From NCBI GenBank assembly GCA_000310025.1, contig FN649748.1, forward strand, positions 2,965,895-3,029,894: 64,000 nucleotides of DNA, in the 5' to 3' direction. Origin of the DNA: Ectocarpus siliculosus. Taxonomy: Eukaryota > Sar > Phaeophyceae > Ectocarpales > Ectocarpaceae. The position numbers were made by a program, and so were the translations under genes. Positions within the stretch are counted from its first letter, which is position 1, and the number at the start of each line of letters is the position of its first letter. Positions 32,038-44,300 of this stretch are shown in pieces. Below the pieces are notes generated by a model. That model was not told where the DNA came from and searched no databases. It saw only the letters and a program-made list of their open reading frames with translations.

Positions 32038-35000
32038 ATGAGCTCTACCGGAGATGAGGTGCCCACTGCTGCGAGCGGAGAACAGATCCGTCCGCCGGTG
32101 CAGGAGGGCCGCGATGCGGAGCTTGCAATTTTGCAACTGCAAGTTTCGCGATTGGCGGCCCTGGTGGAGGAGTCGGTGAAGAAGAAGGAGCCTGGCAGCG
32201 TCGTGGTGGATGCAGCCAGTAGGGGCGGCTGGGTTGCCGCCCCCGGAGGCCAACAAGAGTCCACGCGGCCGCTCGGCGGTGGCGGGGGATTTCTCCAGCA
32301 GCAAGCAAGAGACGGTGGAGAAGGAACACGTCAGCTGCTGGAAGGCGGCTGGGCCAGCGGATCGGGAGCGAATCCTGCGAGACCAGCCGGAGTGGGCCCG
32401 GGCATAGGACCGGACTACGGGGAAGCGAGGGGGTTAAACCCCCCAGGTGAGATACCTGTGATTCGAGGAAATGGAGAATTCCTCGACGGCTACAGCAGTA
32501 GCCACCAGAAAAGAGTGACGGTCAATGCCCCGCCTCTAGACGGAAAAACCCTTAGCCACGGATTTGATTCGTGGCGAAAATCGTTCATCCAAGCTGCGAA
32601 GACCATCGACTTGGACGGGCAGTTTATAGGAGATGCAGAGAGCAATATCCCCGTGGGCGACCCAAACTTGCCGACTTCCGAGCTGCTCCGTAGGGGGCAC
32701 ACGAGAGCAGAAGTCCAACGAGGGTTTCAGGCGTTCCATTTTATCACTACTGCTGTGGTAAAAGAAGCTGACAAAAGTAATCATCAGTAACTGTACGTCA
32801 GCGAAAGAGGTCCTCACGGAATTGGAAAAGGTCTACGATCCGGAGTCACAGGGGTCAAAACAGGCCTTGGTGCGGAAGATGTTCGACTTTACAATCCCCA
32901 CACACAGCAACAGCAACCCCATCGAGCACCTCTACTCACTCGAACTGCTGTATGCCCGCCTGCGCGAAAAGGGACTCAACGCTGAACAACCCTTCGTTCT
33001 CGCCCACTTCGTTGGTTCCCTCCCACCCGAGTACCAACAAGCGAAGTTTCTGTTGGAGACAGCAACGGCGCTGGATAGGGCCGAGATAGTCAGGATCGTG
33101 AGCACGGTGGACGCGAGCCTCCCGGAGGGGAGGAAGGCCTCGAAGGGCCAGCGGAGGGCGGAGCACGCTCTTCTCGCGAGCGACGGTAGCGGCGGGGGAG
33201 GAGCGCCGGGCCGCGGCAACAGCGGCGGCCGCAAGGGTGGCGGCGGCGGCGGCGGCGGCAACCAGAAGGGGAGAGCGGGTGGCGCGAAGGCTGGTGGTGG
33301 CGGCGGAGGCGGCGACGACGATGCGGGTAGCATGCGCGGTCGCTCCTTCCGGTGCGGCAAGAAGGGCCACCAGGTGGCCGGCTGAACCGAGAGCAAGCCC
33401 GTGCGATGTGAGACATGCAAGGGCTACGGCAACGCGACAAGAGCAAGCGCCCGACCGAGGAGGCGGTGCTCGTGGTGGACGTGCCGGCGGGGGGGGGGGT
33501 CTGCGGACGCCACAGCACTGGACGTGGCAGAAAAGGCGCTGGTGGTCGGTGACATCTTATGCGAGTGTCACAGAGTCGTTGGTCGAGGGGGTGTGGAGCA
33601 GGCTAGGCGGGGGAGGTATGTTGCCGATGCCGGCGCTACCACCCACATGTTCGCGAACTCAGATAGGTTCGTTCGTTACGAAGAGTGTGATCGACGTGTG
33701 CGCGTCGCCGCCGGAGAAAACTTCCCTATTGTAGGGTATGGCGACGTGACGGTAACCCTTAGCTCGCGCGACGGTACAACCGACGTGTTGTTGAAACCGG
33801 TTGCACACGTTCCCCGACTAGATTACAACCTAGTCTCACTTCCCTCTTCGACGACGGGTTCCAAACCAAAACACTCAATATACACGAGTTGGAATTGGAG
33901 AGAGGGGGGGGGGGAGTCGGTGTACTTCCCCCGATGCGGTGACCTGTACGTTCAGAACGGTTTCCGTAAATACTCCGAACAAGCCTATGCCGCAATTGCT
34001 CTTGGTAGCGCGAAAGCGCCCAACACCCCCGATGACATCAACGACTTCCACTGCGCGCACGGCCACCCCCACAGGTGCTGCTGAAAACCACGGCGAAGCA
34101 GCAGGGGATGACACTGGTGGGTGAGCTCCGGGAGTGCCTGGGGTGCTCGACGGCGAAGGGGCTTTCCAAGCCCATCCCCAACAAGACGTCGACCCGAGCA
34201 TCGCTGCCTCCCATCGCAGGCAGGAAGAGGAATTCGCGACTGAGGAGGACGAGGCCGGGGAGGGCGCGTTAAGCCAAGGTGGAGGGAGGGCGGAGATAGA
34301 ACCTGTGGATGGAGGACCAGGTTTCAACCTTGGCACGACGGCAGCTCCGGGGCCCGCGGGGCCGCCAGCACGCGTAGCGCCGGCGGCGGCGCCGGCCGCG
34401 CCGCAGGAGTCGGGCGCGGGCGACGCTGGCGATGGCGCCCCCTCGAGCAGGGACGGCGTGAGCGTCGCCCCATCTACCACGTCGGGCGGCATGGCCGATG
34501 TGGGCGGCGGCGAGGACGACCGCCGCAGCAGCAGCTGCCGCGGAAGCGGCGGCAGCGGCAGCGGCAGCGGTAGCGGTAGCGACAGCGACAGCGAGACGGG
34601 TCTCCCGGGCTCCGCGGACCAGAGGCCCGGCGGCTCGCCCGCTTCGACAACCCGGTGGAACTCACCAGCCGCCGCACCAGGGAGAACCCTCGCCGAAACC
34701 CGAGGTACGAGTCGCCCCCGTCGCCGGCAAGTGCCGAAGCCCTGCTCGCCTCGTTGGCGAGCCTGCCCGTCAGCAACACGGAGGAGTTCGCCCGCTGGAT
34801 GCTCTCGGCGGTTCTTCACGTGGCGGAGGGGCTAGAGGCGAGGGTGGTGCGAGAGTTGCTGTTCGAGCGCGCGGAGGAGGCCCACGCTGCGCGCCAAGAA
34901 GCGGAGGACTTCCTGCTGGGTGCGGCAGACCTCATGCTCAACTGGCCAGACGCCTTCGAGACGGCTCTGGCGTCCCACGAGCTGAGTGAATCCCCCATAG

Positions 35001-35120
35001 ACAAGCGTCCGAGTGATGTAGAACCCGCCCCAAAACAACACGCGGGACCTCTTAACCAAGGCCCTTAGCAGGGCCAGTCTGCAGTCCCGCTGGCGCAAGT
35101 TGATGAGATTGCCGGAGTAG
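32038..35120 (+). pseudogene. Copia gag-pol pseudogene
   Basis: The gag starts MSSTGDEVPTAASGEQIRPP. It shifts frame near 32775 and continues as KEVLTELEKVYDPESQG with SLPPEYQQAKFLLETA, the UBN2-type gag of Copia. A Gly-rich stretch precedes a broken zinc knuckle (FRCGKKGHQVAG, then TGA at 33383). RYVADAGATTHMF is the protease motif with Ala where Ser or Thr normally follows the catalytic Asp. VAHVPRLDYNLVSLP follows. After another frameshift near 34075 come CAHGHPH and LRECLGCSTAKGLSKPIP, the integrase H-H-C-C. The core and RT are deleted. The end reads TKALSRASLQSRWRKLMRLP plus stop, the normal RNase H terminus. Confidence 0.8.
34215..35010 (+). other. Unexplained coding-like insert inside the Copia relic
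   Basis: Where integrase core and RT should be there is about 800 bp of high-GC sequence with long frames. One is EEEFATEEDEAGEGALSQGG followed by Pro/Ala- and Ser/Gly-rich stretches. After a frame change comes a helical stretch with SNTEEFARWMLSAVLHVAEG, RVVRELLFERAEEAHAARQE and LLGAADLMLNWPDAFETALA. The helical part looks like real protein (regular heptads, few rare residues) but matches no Copia domain I know. It could be a non-standard element module or captured host sequence. Confidence 0.45.
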
Positions 35121-35121
35121 C

Positions 35122-35575
35122 TGTAGCAGCTTTTAGCACTTGGCCTTTCTAATAAGGCGGCCGTTGTGATCCGCTGGGATAGCGGCGGTTTTTGTGGTGG
35201 TAGTTTTTTTTTCGAGGGGTTTTGCCCGGACGCCGGGTTTCCCCTCCATATATTACCATATTGGTATTTTCGATATATCCGGGGGCGTTCTTGCCCCGTT
35301 GATGGTTAGGCGTGAAGAACCAGGGAACGTGTTCGTGGGTCTGCGAACATTGGTTTCGGATACATGTGCGGTATAATTTGGTGTCACGCAGATTGATAAG
35401 ACTGCCGTTTGGTAGGGGGCACCTCGATGATTCACGGGGCCCCTCCTTGCTGTGGGAGCCGCTGTGTGAGCACTCCCTCTTTCGTCCGTGTGAAGGACGG
35501 TCGTCTACCTCTCGTGAAGTTAATACATCATCAAAACAGTCTCACCCGATAAATAAGTGGCGTAGGCCGCAAACA
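35122..35575 (+). repeat. 3' LTR of the Copia relic
   Basis: Begins TG directly after the RNase H stop codon (35118-35120) and ends CA at gccgcaaaca. Its last 95 bp match the 5' LTR remnant. A 38-bp internal piece (tgttcgtgggtctgcgaaca, ttggtttcggatacatgt) at 35330-35369 recurs at 24651-24690, left of the Ngaro element, and may be a fragment of a related LTR. The 5' boundary is inferred. Confidence 0.65.
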
Positions 35576-38344
35576 GGGCTGTTGTGGGTCGACGCGGGTT
35601 CCCTAGATGTCATTGCCAACATCGTAGCCCCCTCCGTGTTCAAAGTGGATGTCATTATTTCCTGAATCCAGACAATAGGACGGGATCTCGAACGCCAAAA
35701 TCGGCACAACAACAACACCAGACAGCTGCACGAGCGCGCACATATTCAGCACAATAGAAAACCACACAACACGCAGGCCGCTGAAGAATGCCACTGGTGG
35801 AATACACTTGCCGTCGCCAAGCATGAGTTGCCGTTCCTCCGGACGCGGCGGACGCGTGTAGAATACGTTTTCGCTGGAGGGATCCCATGGAAAACGGCAC
35901 CGGCGTCTCCCAGAAAGGCCGTGGCACCCAGGCGACGATTCGGAAACCAGCAGACATAGACTATATCAACGCACGGGGGGGAGTGAAGCGACGGGACAAA
36001 CAAGCCTTGTCCCGACGATAGATGCCGCCGTAGGGAACCTCGTCGTCGCCACCGAGCGTTTCAGGAAGGCGCCAACACCACCGCCCCCAGACACCGCCCC
36101 CCCCCCCCGATGCACCGCTCGACTCCACCACGTCACCGCTTTGCTGTACAATAGTTCGTCTCCGGTCGGTGGTGAAAAACCGCTGGGCCATCCATCAGAC
36201 ATAACCAAACCTGCTCAAAGTGTCGTCCAGAGTACCGCACGATGTGCCAACAATTTGCGACTTGCCTGAGGTGGAATCTGAACCCCAAGAAGAGCAAAAG
36301 AGTGTATTTTTTGTCCTCACTTCGCGGGGAGGGGGAACCTATCATATAATAGGTGTCTAGGATATATCCCATCTCGAGCACTTTCGTATCAACAAAAAGA
36401 ACGATCAGTCGCCCCCAGAGGGCAAGGGATACCGACAACGAGAGCCAGCCAGTGCAGGAAAGAGCTGCGAGGATGTCCATCATCCCAACCATTGCAGGGA
36501 ACTTCGACGAAGTGGGGGGGGGACTCTTTCTGCCCAAGTATTTCGAGGAACACGAACACCGACGAAAGTTGGGGGACGCTTCTTCCAAGTACTCAGAGGC
36601 AAAGCATCCCCAAAGACACTTGGGAACTCCAAGGGATCAGAGGTAAACCAACGCGGGCGGAACCAGCTCAAGGACAAGCCGAAAGGACAATGGCTGAGTT
36701 GCTTGACCAAAGACGGCAATATGGAATATGCCTCGACAGCACTACCTCACGAGAAACCGAAAGAAGTTGCAGGCGGTGCAGAAAATTGATGGCGGCGGCA
36801 ACAAGCCCGAAATACATTAGAAAAGGACAATACACAGGACCAGAACGGATCGCTGAGGGCTTTCAGCCATCGGCCCAAGAAACACGTTCTAAACCGCCCA
36901 ACAAGAGAAACAGAAGATCATTATAGCACACATGGGTTACCGACCACTTTCTCAGGGCAACGGTGGCGACAGGTTGGGCCAACATAGAAATAAAACGGGT
37001 TGCGGTGGTCCAAGATCTGCCGGAAGCGACAAGGTGAGTTTCACTCTCCAAGACCACATATTTGATTGTTATTGTTTTGAATTCTTTGAGACTCCAAAGG
37101 GATCACCAATCGAGGCCAACTGATCCGACAAGAACACCAAACAAACGCCGAGTTGATGCTCTCCTGAAGCTAGAAAGCTTCCGACGATGGAGAACTGCGG
37201 CAAGAGAGAACGGCGACGACACGCCTGCATCTCGCAAGGCTGTGCTAACGTAAAAGAGGTCCAAACGGCAGCACCCTGCAGGCACGAGAAGACCCACAAA
37301 CAGACATTTTTGACTTCCACCATGTGGCGACTAACCAAGAATGCAACACTCGGAAGGTGACGGGCCAACAGCACGGGAGGGTGTCTCGCTCCACAACAGA
37401 CAAAACACCGGCAGGGTTTCGTGACAAGCCCTCTAAACCACCAGGAAAACACGGAACTTTGGCAGAAGTGAATAGAGTCAAGACAATACGACATGCACAC
37501 ACACTTACGCAGTTGCAGCGCCTTTGGGAAACTTGTCCAGATGACTGTTTCGAGAATAACAATGCCAGCGACATACAAACGGGCGGTTGACACAGGAACG
37601 GGGGGGCTGCCCCCGATGAACATACATCGGAAACACCCCGAATACAACGAAAACATGTTTTGGGCGGTGCGAGTGGTGGCTGCAGGGATAGGGCTGGTGT
37701 GCCATGCGATTGACACAGCATGCGCGCAGCCAGGCAAATGTGCTGTTGGCAGTTTGCGAGCGTCTGCCACCGAACGACCGCTGCGTGGACCGCAGTGTAC
37801 AGCAAGAGGCGTCACATGTGCATAGATAAAGCTGTTGTTCTTACGCTCGTCAGCCTAGGCCATGAGAACTGGCGTTGTTGCCAAGTACGGAGCAAGGTCT
37901 GTCAAAACAGGCACGGCTCAAGCAAGGCAGGACTGTCTACCAAGCCATGCCCACCAAGCGAACCCGCGGACTTGAGGAGGTTGAATCGCAAGCATAAGGG
38001 GTAGCTGCGCACCGCCTTTTACACTTACAATTCGGGCTTCTAATTGTTTGTGGCACACGTCGAAATAAGATAGAACAGGTCGCTGTCACAAGCCGGACTT
38101 CCGTCGTTCGGCTCCAACTGGACGCTAGCTGCCGCGATGGGCGAGGGGGCGCTGGTAGTTGTAGAAAGCGTTGGCAGTAGCCCAGACACCCTTGGCTCTC
38201 TACAGTGTGATTTTCGCGAGAGCAAGCCGCCGCTGCAGGCTCCCTGTCATCATACTCTAAACTGGCCCAAAGTCTTAATTCATTGGAAAAACTGTCGTGC
38301 CTTGAACCTCGTGATGCCGCAGACCCCCCCCACATGAAAATCGC
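35576..38344. other. Interval without recognised genes
   Basis: Apart from the probable 3' UTR of the LAS1-like gene next to 38344, I see only unassigned frames, including a 248-codon minus-strand frame at 37815-37069 with Cys/His-rich, non-family sequence. A run of ten C lies near 36098-36110. Confidence 0.4.
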
Positions 38345-41300
38345 TCAGTAAAGGCGGGCGGCAGACGACCCCGGCAGCGTCCCTATCGCGCACGGCGTCC
38401 AAGTCTCGACCAGTTCCCACGCACGGCCAGCATCTCCATCTACTTCACTGGGCCGTCCAACCTCCCTCAACCCCGATTCCCGCACCGCACCAGCGGCTAT
38501 GCCCGATGGTACACTGGTATTTCCCCCGGGGGCCGCATCTCCGCCAAGCAAGCGTTCCAGGTCATCCAGGCCCATCATCGTCATCAGTGGCGCTGTTTCC
38601 GAAGCAGGACCCTTTGCAGCATCATCCCGCTCAACCCCGCCGCTGCTACAACGATTCAGCACCCCACCAGGGGGCCCAGCGGCTTGGTTACACTCCTCTG
38701 TTGGTGGGACGCAAGGGGGTGCCTCTTGATTTGCAGGGATGGGGACATGGGCCTCAACCGCAGGACCACTGGGCGCACCAGCAGCAGCGTCATCGCATTC
38801 GCCGTTCCGATGCGCGTCAAGGCCAAAGGTCGCGGCAGAGGCTGAGGGATTGGCAGCATTCTCGCCTGGAAGTGCCGCCGCCAACGCGTGGCAGACTGCG
38901 TCGAGTCCCGCTCTCGCCCAGTGCGCACTGTACCCGTTGCGCGTCTTGCCTTCGTCGTCGGCAACACCATCGGCCGTAGAAGGGGACGCGGAAGCCGGGC
39001 AGGTGCCTCGTTCACTGTTTCCGACGAGAGAGCAATCGCCTAGAGTGCTTGGATTCGCGGCCGAACGTTGCCGTGCTGCCGGTAGCGCGTAGAGCGCACG
39101 GCGGCAGCGATCGAATAGTTCGCGCACAGGAAAGTAGGCGGCGTGGAGCACCGGCATGGGGGCTGTGACGGAAACATGGCAATCAACAACGAAAGTTCGG
39201 CGGAGAAATTAATTGACGATCAGCAGAAGATTATACCTTTTGGGCGGAGCACCTTATATAAAGATTTTCGCACCAAACCGTGGATTCCCGCATCATCCTA
39301 GACGAAAAACGCATAACTTGCTGCAGCTTCGGCCCACTACAACATCGTGATCCTGGGCGAAAGTTGCTCCCGATGCATGGGCACAAATGAAAAGTTGGCG
39401 GATGCAACCCGTCGAGGCAAGTAGTGGATTGCAAAAAAGGTTTCAGGTTCCTATTTCCATTTCGGATTCCAATCTGTTCAAACGGCACACGTGGAATCGA
39501 ACCATAACACACAAACCAACGAGCGCGCACGCATCACATTTCGAAGGCTGCGACCCGAACGAAGAGTTTGAAGATCCCGGTGCACCTGCCAAGAGGTAGA
39601 AATAACCCAACAAACCACTCTCGATGTCATCAGGTGGACTTGAACGGCGTCAACACTCGCCTGGCTTGTCCGCCCAGATGCTCTCATTTTCCTCCCACAA
39701 AGCCTCCTTTGCTTGGAAGAACGTGGGCGATAACCCGCCATGTACAGCCTCCTCCTGAAGTGCTTCTCGTACCCTTGCCTGAGAGCAAAGGATAGGAAGG
39801 GGGGGGAGCAGAAAGCGAGACAATGGGGCGAATCATCAAGCGATAGAGTAGGGCTGAGGCCGGCGGGGTCCCTGAGAAGGCGACTGGCGTTCGCCACGCA
39901 CTCGACTGCCGCAACAATCAGCACAGCAGGGTCTTCGGCCAACGTCAAGCTTGCGGTATCAACACGGTTCAACACGCCAGCTGCCCGATCCAGCTACCCA
40001 GCGGCAGCCCCAGATGAGGTTTCCTCTACAAAAACGCGAATACCATATTCCTTGAGACGATAACATTTGGTCACGAGGTGATCGGAGCACCCGTGGCGTT
40101 CGTCAACAAGCATTTCATTCCAAAGGGTTCATTTCACACCGCAAAGGAATCTGCTGCCCCCAGTTCCCTGAGGGAACACCAACGTGTGCGCCAAAAGTCT
40201 TACACTCCACGCCATCGGAGGACAGCAGTCTCGGCAACATGCAAAACGACGTCTATTGTGAACATAATACCGGCTAGGGTCGCAAGCACCTACACATGAA
40301 CCTAATCACCGCTTGGTGATCTCTGTGTGCTTGGACGCAAAACAACGGGAATCTTATGCGGTCAGGCTCGAGACTGGCATGCTCACATCGCTGGTGCGTA
40401 CGTGCCACCGGCGACTCAGGAGGTGATTCACCCATATCTCGATGAAGGCGGCCTGCCTCTCTAGGCCTCCTCCTCCTCCTCCTCCTCCTCCTCCTCCTCC
40501 TCCTCCTCCTCCTCCTCCTCCTCCTTCTCCGCCACCACCACTGTCGTTGCCACCGCCACACGCGCCTCTACCATCATCGTCAGCGTTTACGGCTGCTCCG
40601 GGTGTTGATGATGCGTTGTCGAGGAGTGCCTCAACCAGACGGACCAGAAGTGCGGCCCCAAACCCTCGCCATCTAGAGTGGAACATGTCCAGCAGGGTTG
40701 CCCACCTGCGAAATCGAGGAGGGAGAACCGCAGGGCTGAGGCGGGGGGCTAAGAAATATTTTGCGGAAGGCCGCCAATTGCTACACTCAAGCGTATCTGA
40801 GAATGGATGCGTGAACTTGACATCGTCCGCAGCTGTGAAGACTGCTTGGTCCAACAGCCTTTGCCCACGCGAAGAGATATTTCACAGCTGTGCCGAAATG
40901 CCGTATCGCGACCATGGCTTCTTTGTCAGCGTGCTACCTCAAGCAAAAAATTCAAACATATCACTGAACGAACGTGCGACTGAAACACACCGCAAAGCAA
41001 GCGAAGGTAGGCTCAAACACCCTCGTCGCCCCCCGTGAGAGCGTGTGAATAAACGCAGGTTCATACCGCCGGGCATAGATGTATGCCCGTCGCTGGACCA
41101 TGGGCTGCAAGGGTGCGGACCACTCGAACGTATATCAGAAAGCAGGCATGTGCCGCCAGGTGCGCTGCCAAATTCATCCTCAGAACGCTGAGTTCACACG
41201 AACCCTCTAGGACCCGACTGTGCTGAATCTGTGGCACTTTCGTAGTGTACTGCACCTCGCGGTAAGTCGGCGGCTGACTTGTCGGCTGTCCACTCCCGGG

Positions 41301-44300
41301 GTGCCCTGAATAGCCAAGAGAGTACATATGCAGCGATGCGAAAGCAGTTCAGGGCGTCAGGATATAACAGTAGAGCGGGAACAACTACCGCAGAGACACA
41401 GAGGTAGGGGAATACCAAAGACGACGGCCGGGTCTGGCGGTGCACTGCTTCTATATCATGCGACGAAGCAAGAAAGCGGGAGACATGGGTAAGTAGAACT
41501 ACTAGCAAAAAAAGTGAAATCTCGGTTCCCCGCTAAAAAGCTTGGACACGATGAGGGGCAACTCTTGAAACGGACAGGAGCACGCGTACTTGCCCGCAAC
41601 GATGCGAAAGGAAGACACCCTTGGTTGCGTTGCCATCTACCAACACATTCGCAATACCAGTTTGAGCACCACCAAATGACATCGTGGCATCACAACCAAG
41701 CTCGCCCACTTTACAATCAGTGTTGGAAACCTCTCCCCGAGGTAGCTCTATCCCACCCACCCCCCAACCCTCTCACCGGAGTCGGGTATTTGTCCCTTGA
41801 GCGAGGAAGGAGGTGCCCTTGCCCCCTCCCCTTGGTCCCACTAACTCCACCGACACAATCGCCGCCCCCTACCCTACCCCCGCCGTCCGCGAGCAGGGCA
41901 ACCACTGCCCAAGACAGGGCGGTCGGCGTCGCGGACAAGGCGATCTCGTGCGCGGCAACCTCCATGGCCGCGGCACCGGGTTTCGATGCCGCTGATGAGC
42001 CCGTTCCGCGCGGGGTGCCGGGAGGCTTCGAGCTGGAATCCCCGTCAATTGTGTTCGATGAAGATCCGCCGCCGGATGCGGAGGGAGAGGTCCGCCTTTT
42101 CTTGCTGCTTGAGCGACCGGCGTGGCCGGGGGAGGAACTGCGGGGCATCAAGGCCTCGCTATCGCTGGTGGCCTTGTATCTGGGGTAGGGCGGAAATACC
42201 GGCCAGATATCGAGATTGATCGAAAGCCAGGAAGGTGCTTCACGTGGATAACAGGCCCTCGTGCTTGGAATCGAGTAGAGGCTTTGGTCTCATAGACATG
42301 TTTACTTCAGTTACCGTACGTACCGCTGGGGTCACTTTTCACGTACAGGGCGCGATGGGTCAACACGATTCGCAGTCAATCCCGGCCTCCTTAGACTGAA
42401 TTTCGCCGCCATCCGCGATCAGTGCGGGTACTCGTTTCTACACCGCAAGCGCAGGGCACGTATACCGTGAGCGCACAAAACACATAGCGTGAGCATACTC
42501 CCCGCCGAAACACCACGCATCGCTCATGAACGCAAAACACCCACCTCTCAAGGCTAATAGCCTCGAAAATATGCAGTCCGTGGTGGAAACGATGCAGCAT
42601 GCGACTATGAACGACCAAACCAGGCAACTCCCTTGCCTAGCACAGCCACACCCTGGGTAAACCTTGAAACACGTAAGCCAAATGGCACACCCCTCTGAAC
42701 GAAAGCTGTCAACTACAACAACAGTAGCAGGGTGCGTTACCATCCCTTTGCACGTCGATTTCTGCGTTTAATAATATACTTCTATATATTTGGCGCACCA
42801 GCCAGGGTGCCAAAGGAGCAAGCCCACAACAGGAATTTTTCTGTTGTACTGGTGGGGCAGCGAATGAATGCCCGGTGCCCAAGGTTGCGCCAGGAAGGTG
42901 CGTGCAGCAACGCTGTTCCGGTGTACGGTGGCACACACCTCGGGAAGTGCCCGTGCCCCGTACACGCTCGACACCCCTTCCATAATTGCACCTGATGCAC
43001 TTGGTACCGCATAGGACACCAAGCAGTACTTTCCTCACCTGCCGATGAGCTGGTCGAATGCCCCCCAAACGAATCCGAGGTGCTCAGCCTGCGGGCTCCA
43101 GTGACGCCTCCAGAGGTAGTCCACGAGGAAGTCCGCCGCGAGCCGAAGGGAGACAATGCCGGGCAACTGGCAGGATCACGAAATTCCGCGACGAGGAACA
43201 AAAGAAAAGCGAACGTGTAAGGTTCCGTCTGCGGTGGTCTTATACTTGTGTGTGTCGAGCCTACGTTGTAAGCGCATATTCTATTTATTGGTTAGGGGGA
43301 AGACGTATGCTAGGATGGGAGGGGTCAGGTGAAGGTGGTGGCTGTGTTGATTCCACGAGTCAGCATATATGTACAGTATGCATGCGACCTACTATTGGCT
43401 TCCGTCTGTTTGTTCTACTAGCAACAACAACAAAAAACACCTCGTTAGGCTCAAGATTGGGGTGTCGCACGCCAATAGAGCGAGAGGTGTGATGATGGAG
43501 AGTCGTTCACGGGGGCCAGCGATGTGCTGGAGTCACAATCGTGCTCTTGGTGCTGCGGTACAGTACCTCCTGGGCCCGAGGCGTATGAGTGCGAAGGGAT
43601 GAACGCGCGCCTCACAGAAGTTGTACCTCCAGCGACGCCAATGACGGGCATTGGCCAGCGGAAACTTGGCAAACATGTTTCGGCCTCGCGCTCAGACCAG
43701 GTTCAGGGTTGACCCTTGTGGTAAGCGACAACACAGCGAGACTGTGCAGCGTTCCGCAAAGGACTGCTGATCTATCCTAGAAAAAGAGAACGCAGCGGCT
43801 CAGAATCGAACCGCAACCTGAGACCAACATGCTGCACGCTACCAAAACGCCACGTCTGGCGGGTACGGGACGGCCATCATTCTACCTGCTTGTGGGCAGC
43901 CTCGTGTCGTATGTCGACTATCCACGTCGGCAGTCCGATCTCTCGCGCCAGGGAAGACACTGGTGCGGCGTGTGCGGCCTGGTTGTTGGGGGGAAAAGAG
44001 CGGCAGGAGATTTTGCTTTCGTTGGCGAAATGAATGGATCGGCCGGTATTGAGAGTGCGGTCGGACAATGCGCGACGGTGTCTGGCCGGCGATTAAACAG
44101 TGAAACTGGCACACGCATACGTGTGGGGGGGATAGCCTCGCACAGTATCACAGCTTCTGGTTGAGTACGCATTCAAAACCTCTCGACGAGAACAGCAATT
44201 CTACAGCTGAGAAAACGCCGCCAGTGAAATAACCAACACATTAGTCACTTTCTCCGGGGACAACACGCAGGAGACGGATGCCGTCAAACCAGCTTTTCCG

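Larger units (their letters stand above)
31897..35575 (+). mobile_element. Decayed Ty1/Copia LTR element, internally deleted
   Basis: The plus-strand order is partial 5' LTR (31897-32001), gag, zinc knuckle, aspartic protease, integrase HHCC, an unusual insert, a short RNase H tail and the 3' LTR (35122-35575). The integrase catalytic core and the whole reverse transcriptase are missing, so this copy could only move in trans. Several frameshifts and a stop in the zinc knuckle show decay. The 5' part of the left LTR is absent and is replaced by the end of the Ngaro element, so Ngaro arrived inside the LTR. Confidence 0.82.

Noticed and set aside
37069-37815. 248-codon minus-strand frame downstream of the LAS1-like gene
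   Set aside because: Cys-rich irregular sequence without domain resemblance, and overlapping frames of similar length exist on both strands.
40465-40526. Possible CRISPR-like or minisatellite array
   Set aside because: It is a pure trinucleotide run in a coding exon. No spaced direct repeats of CRISPR type occur anywhere in the window.
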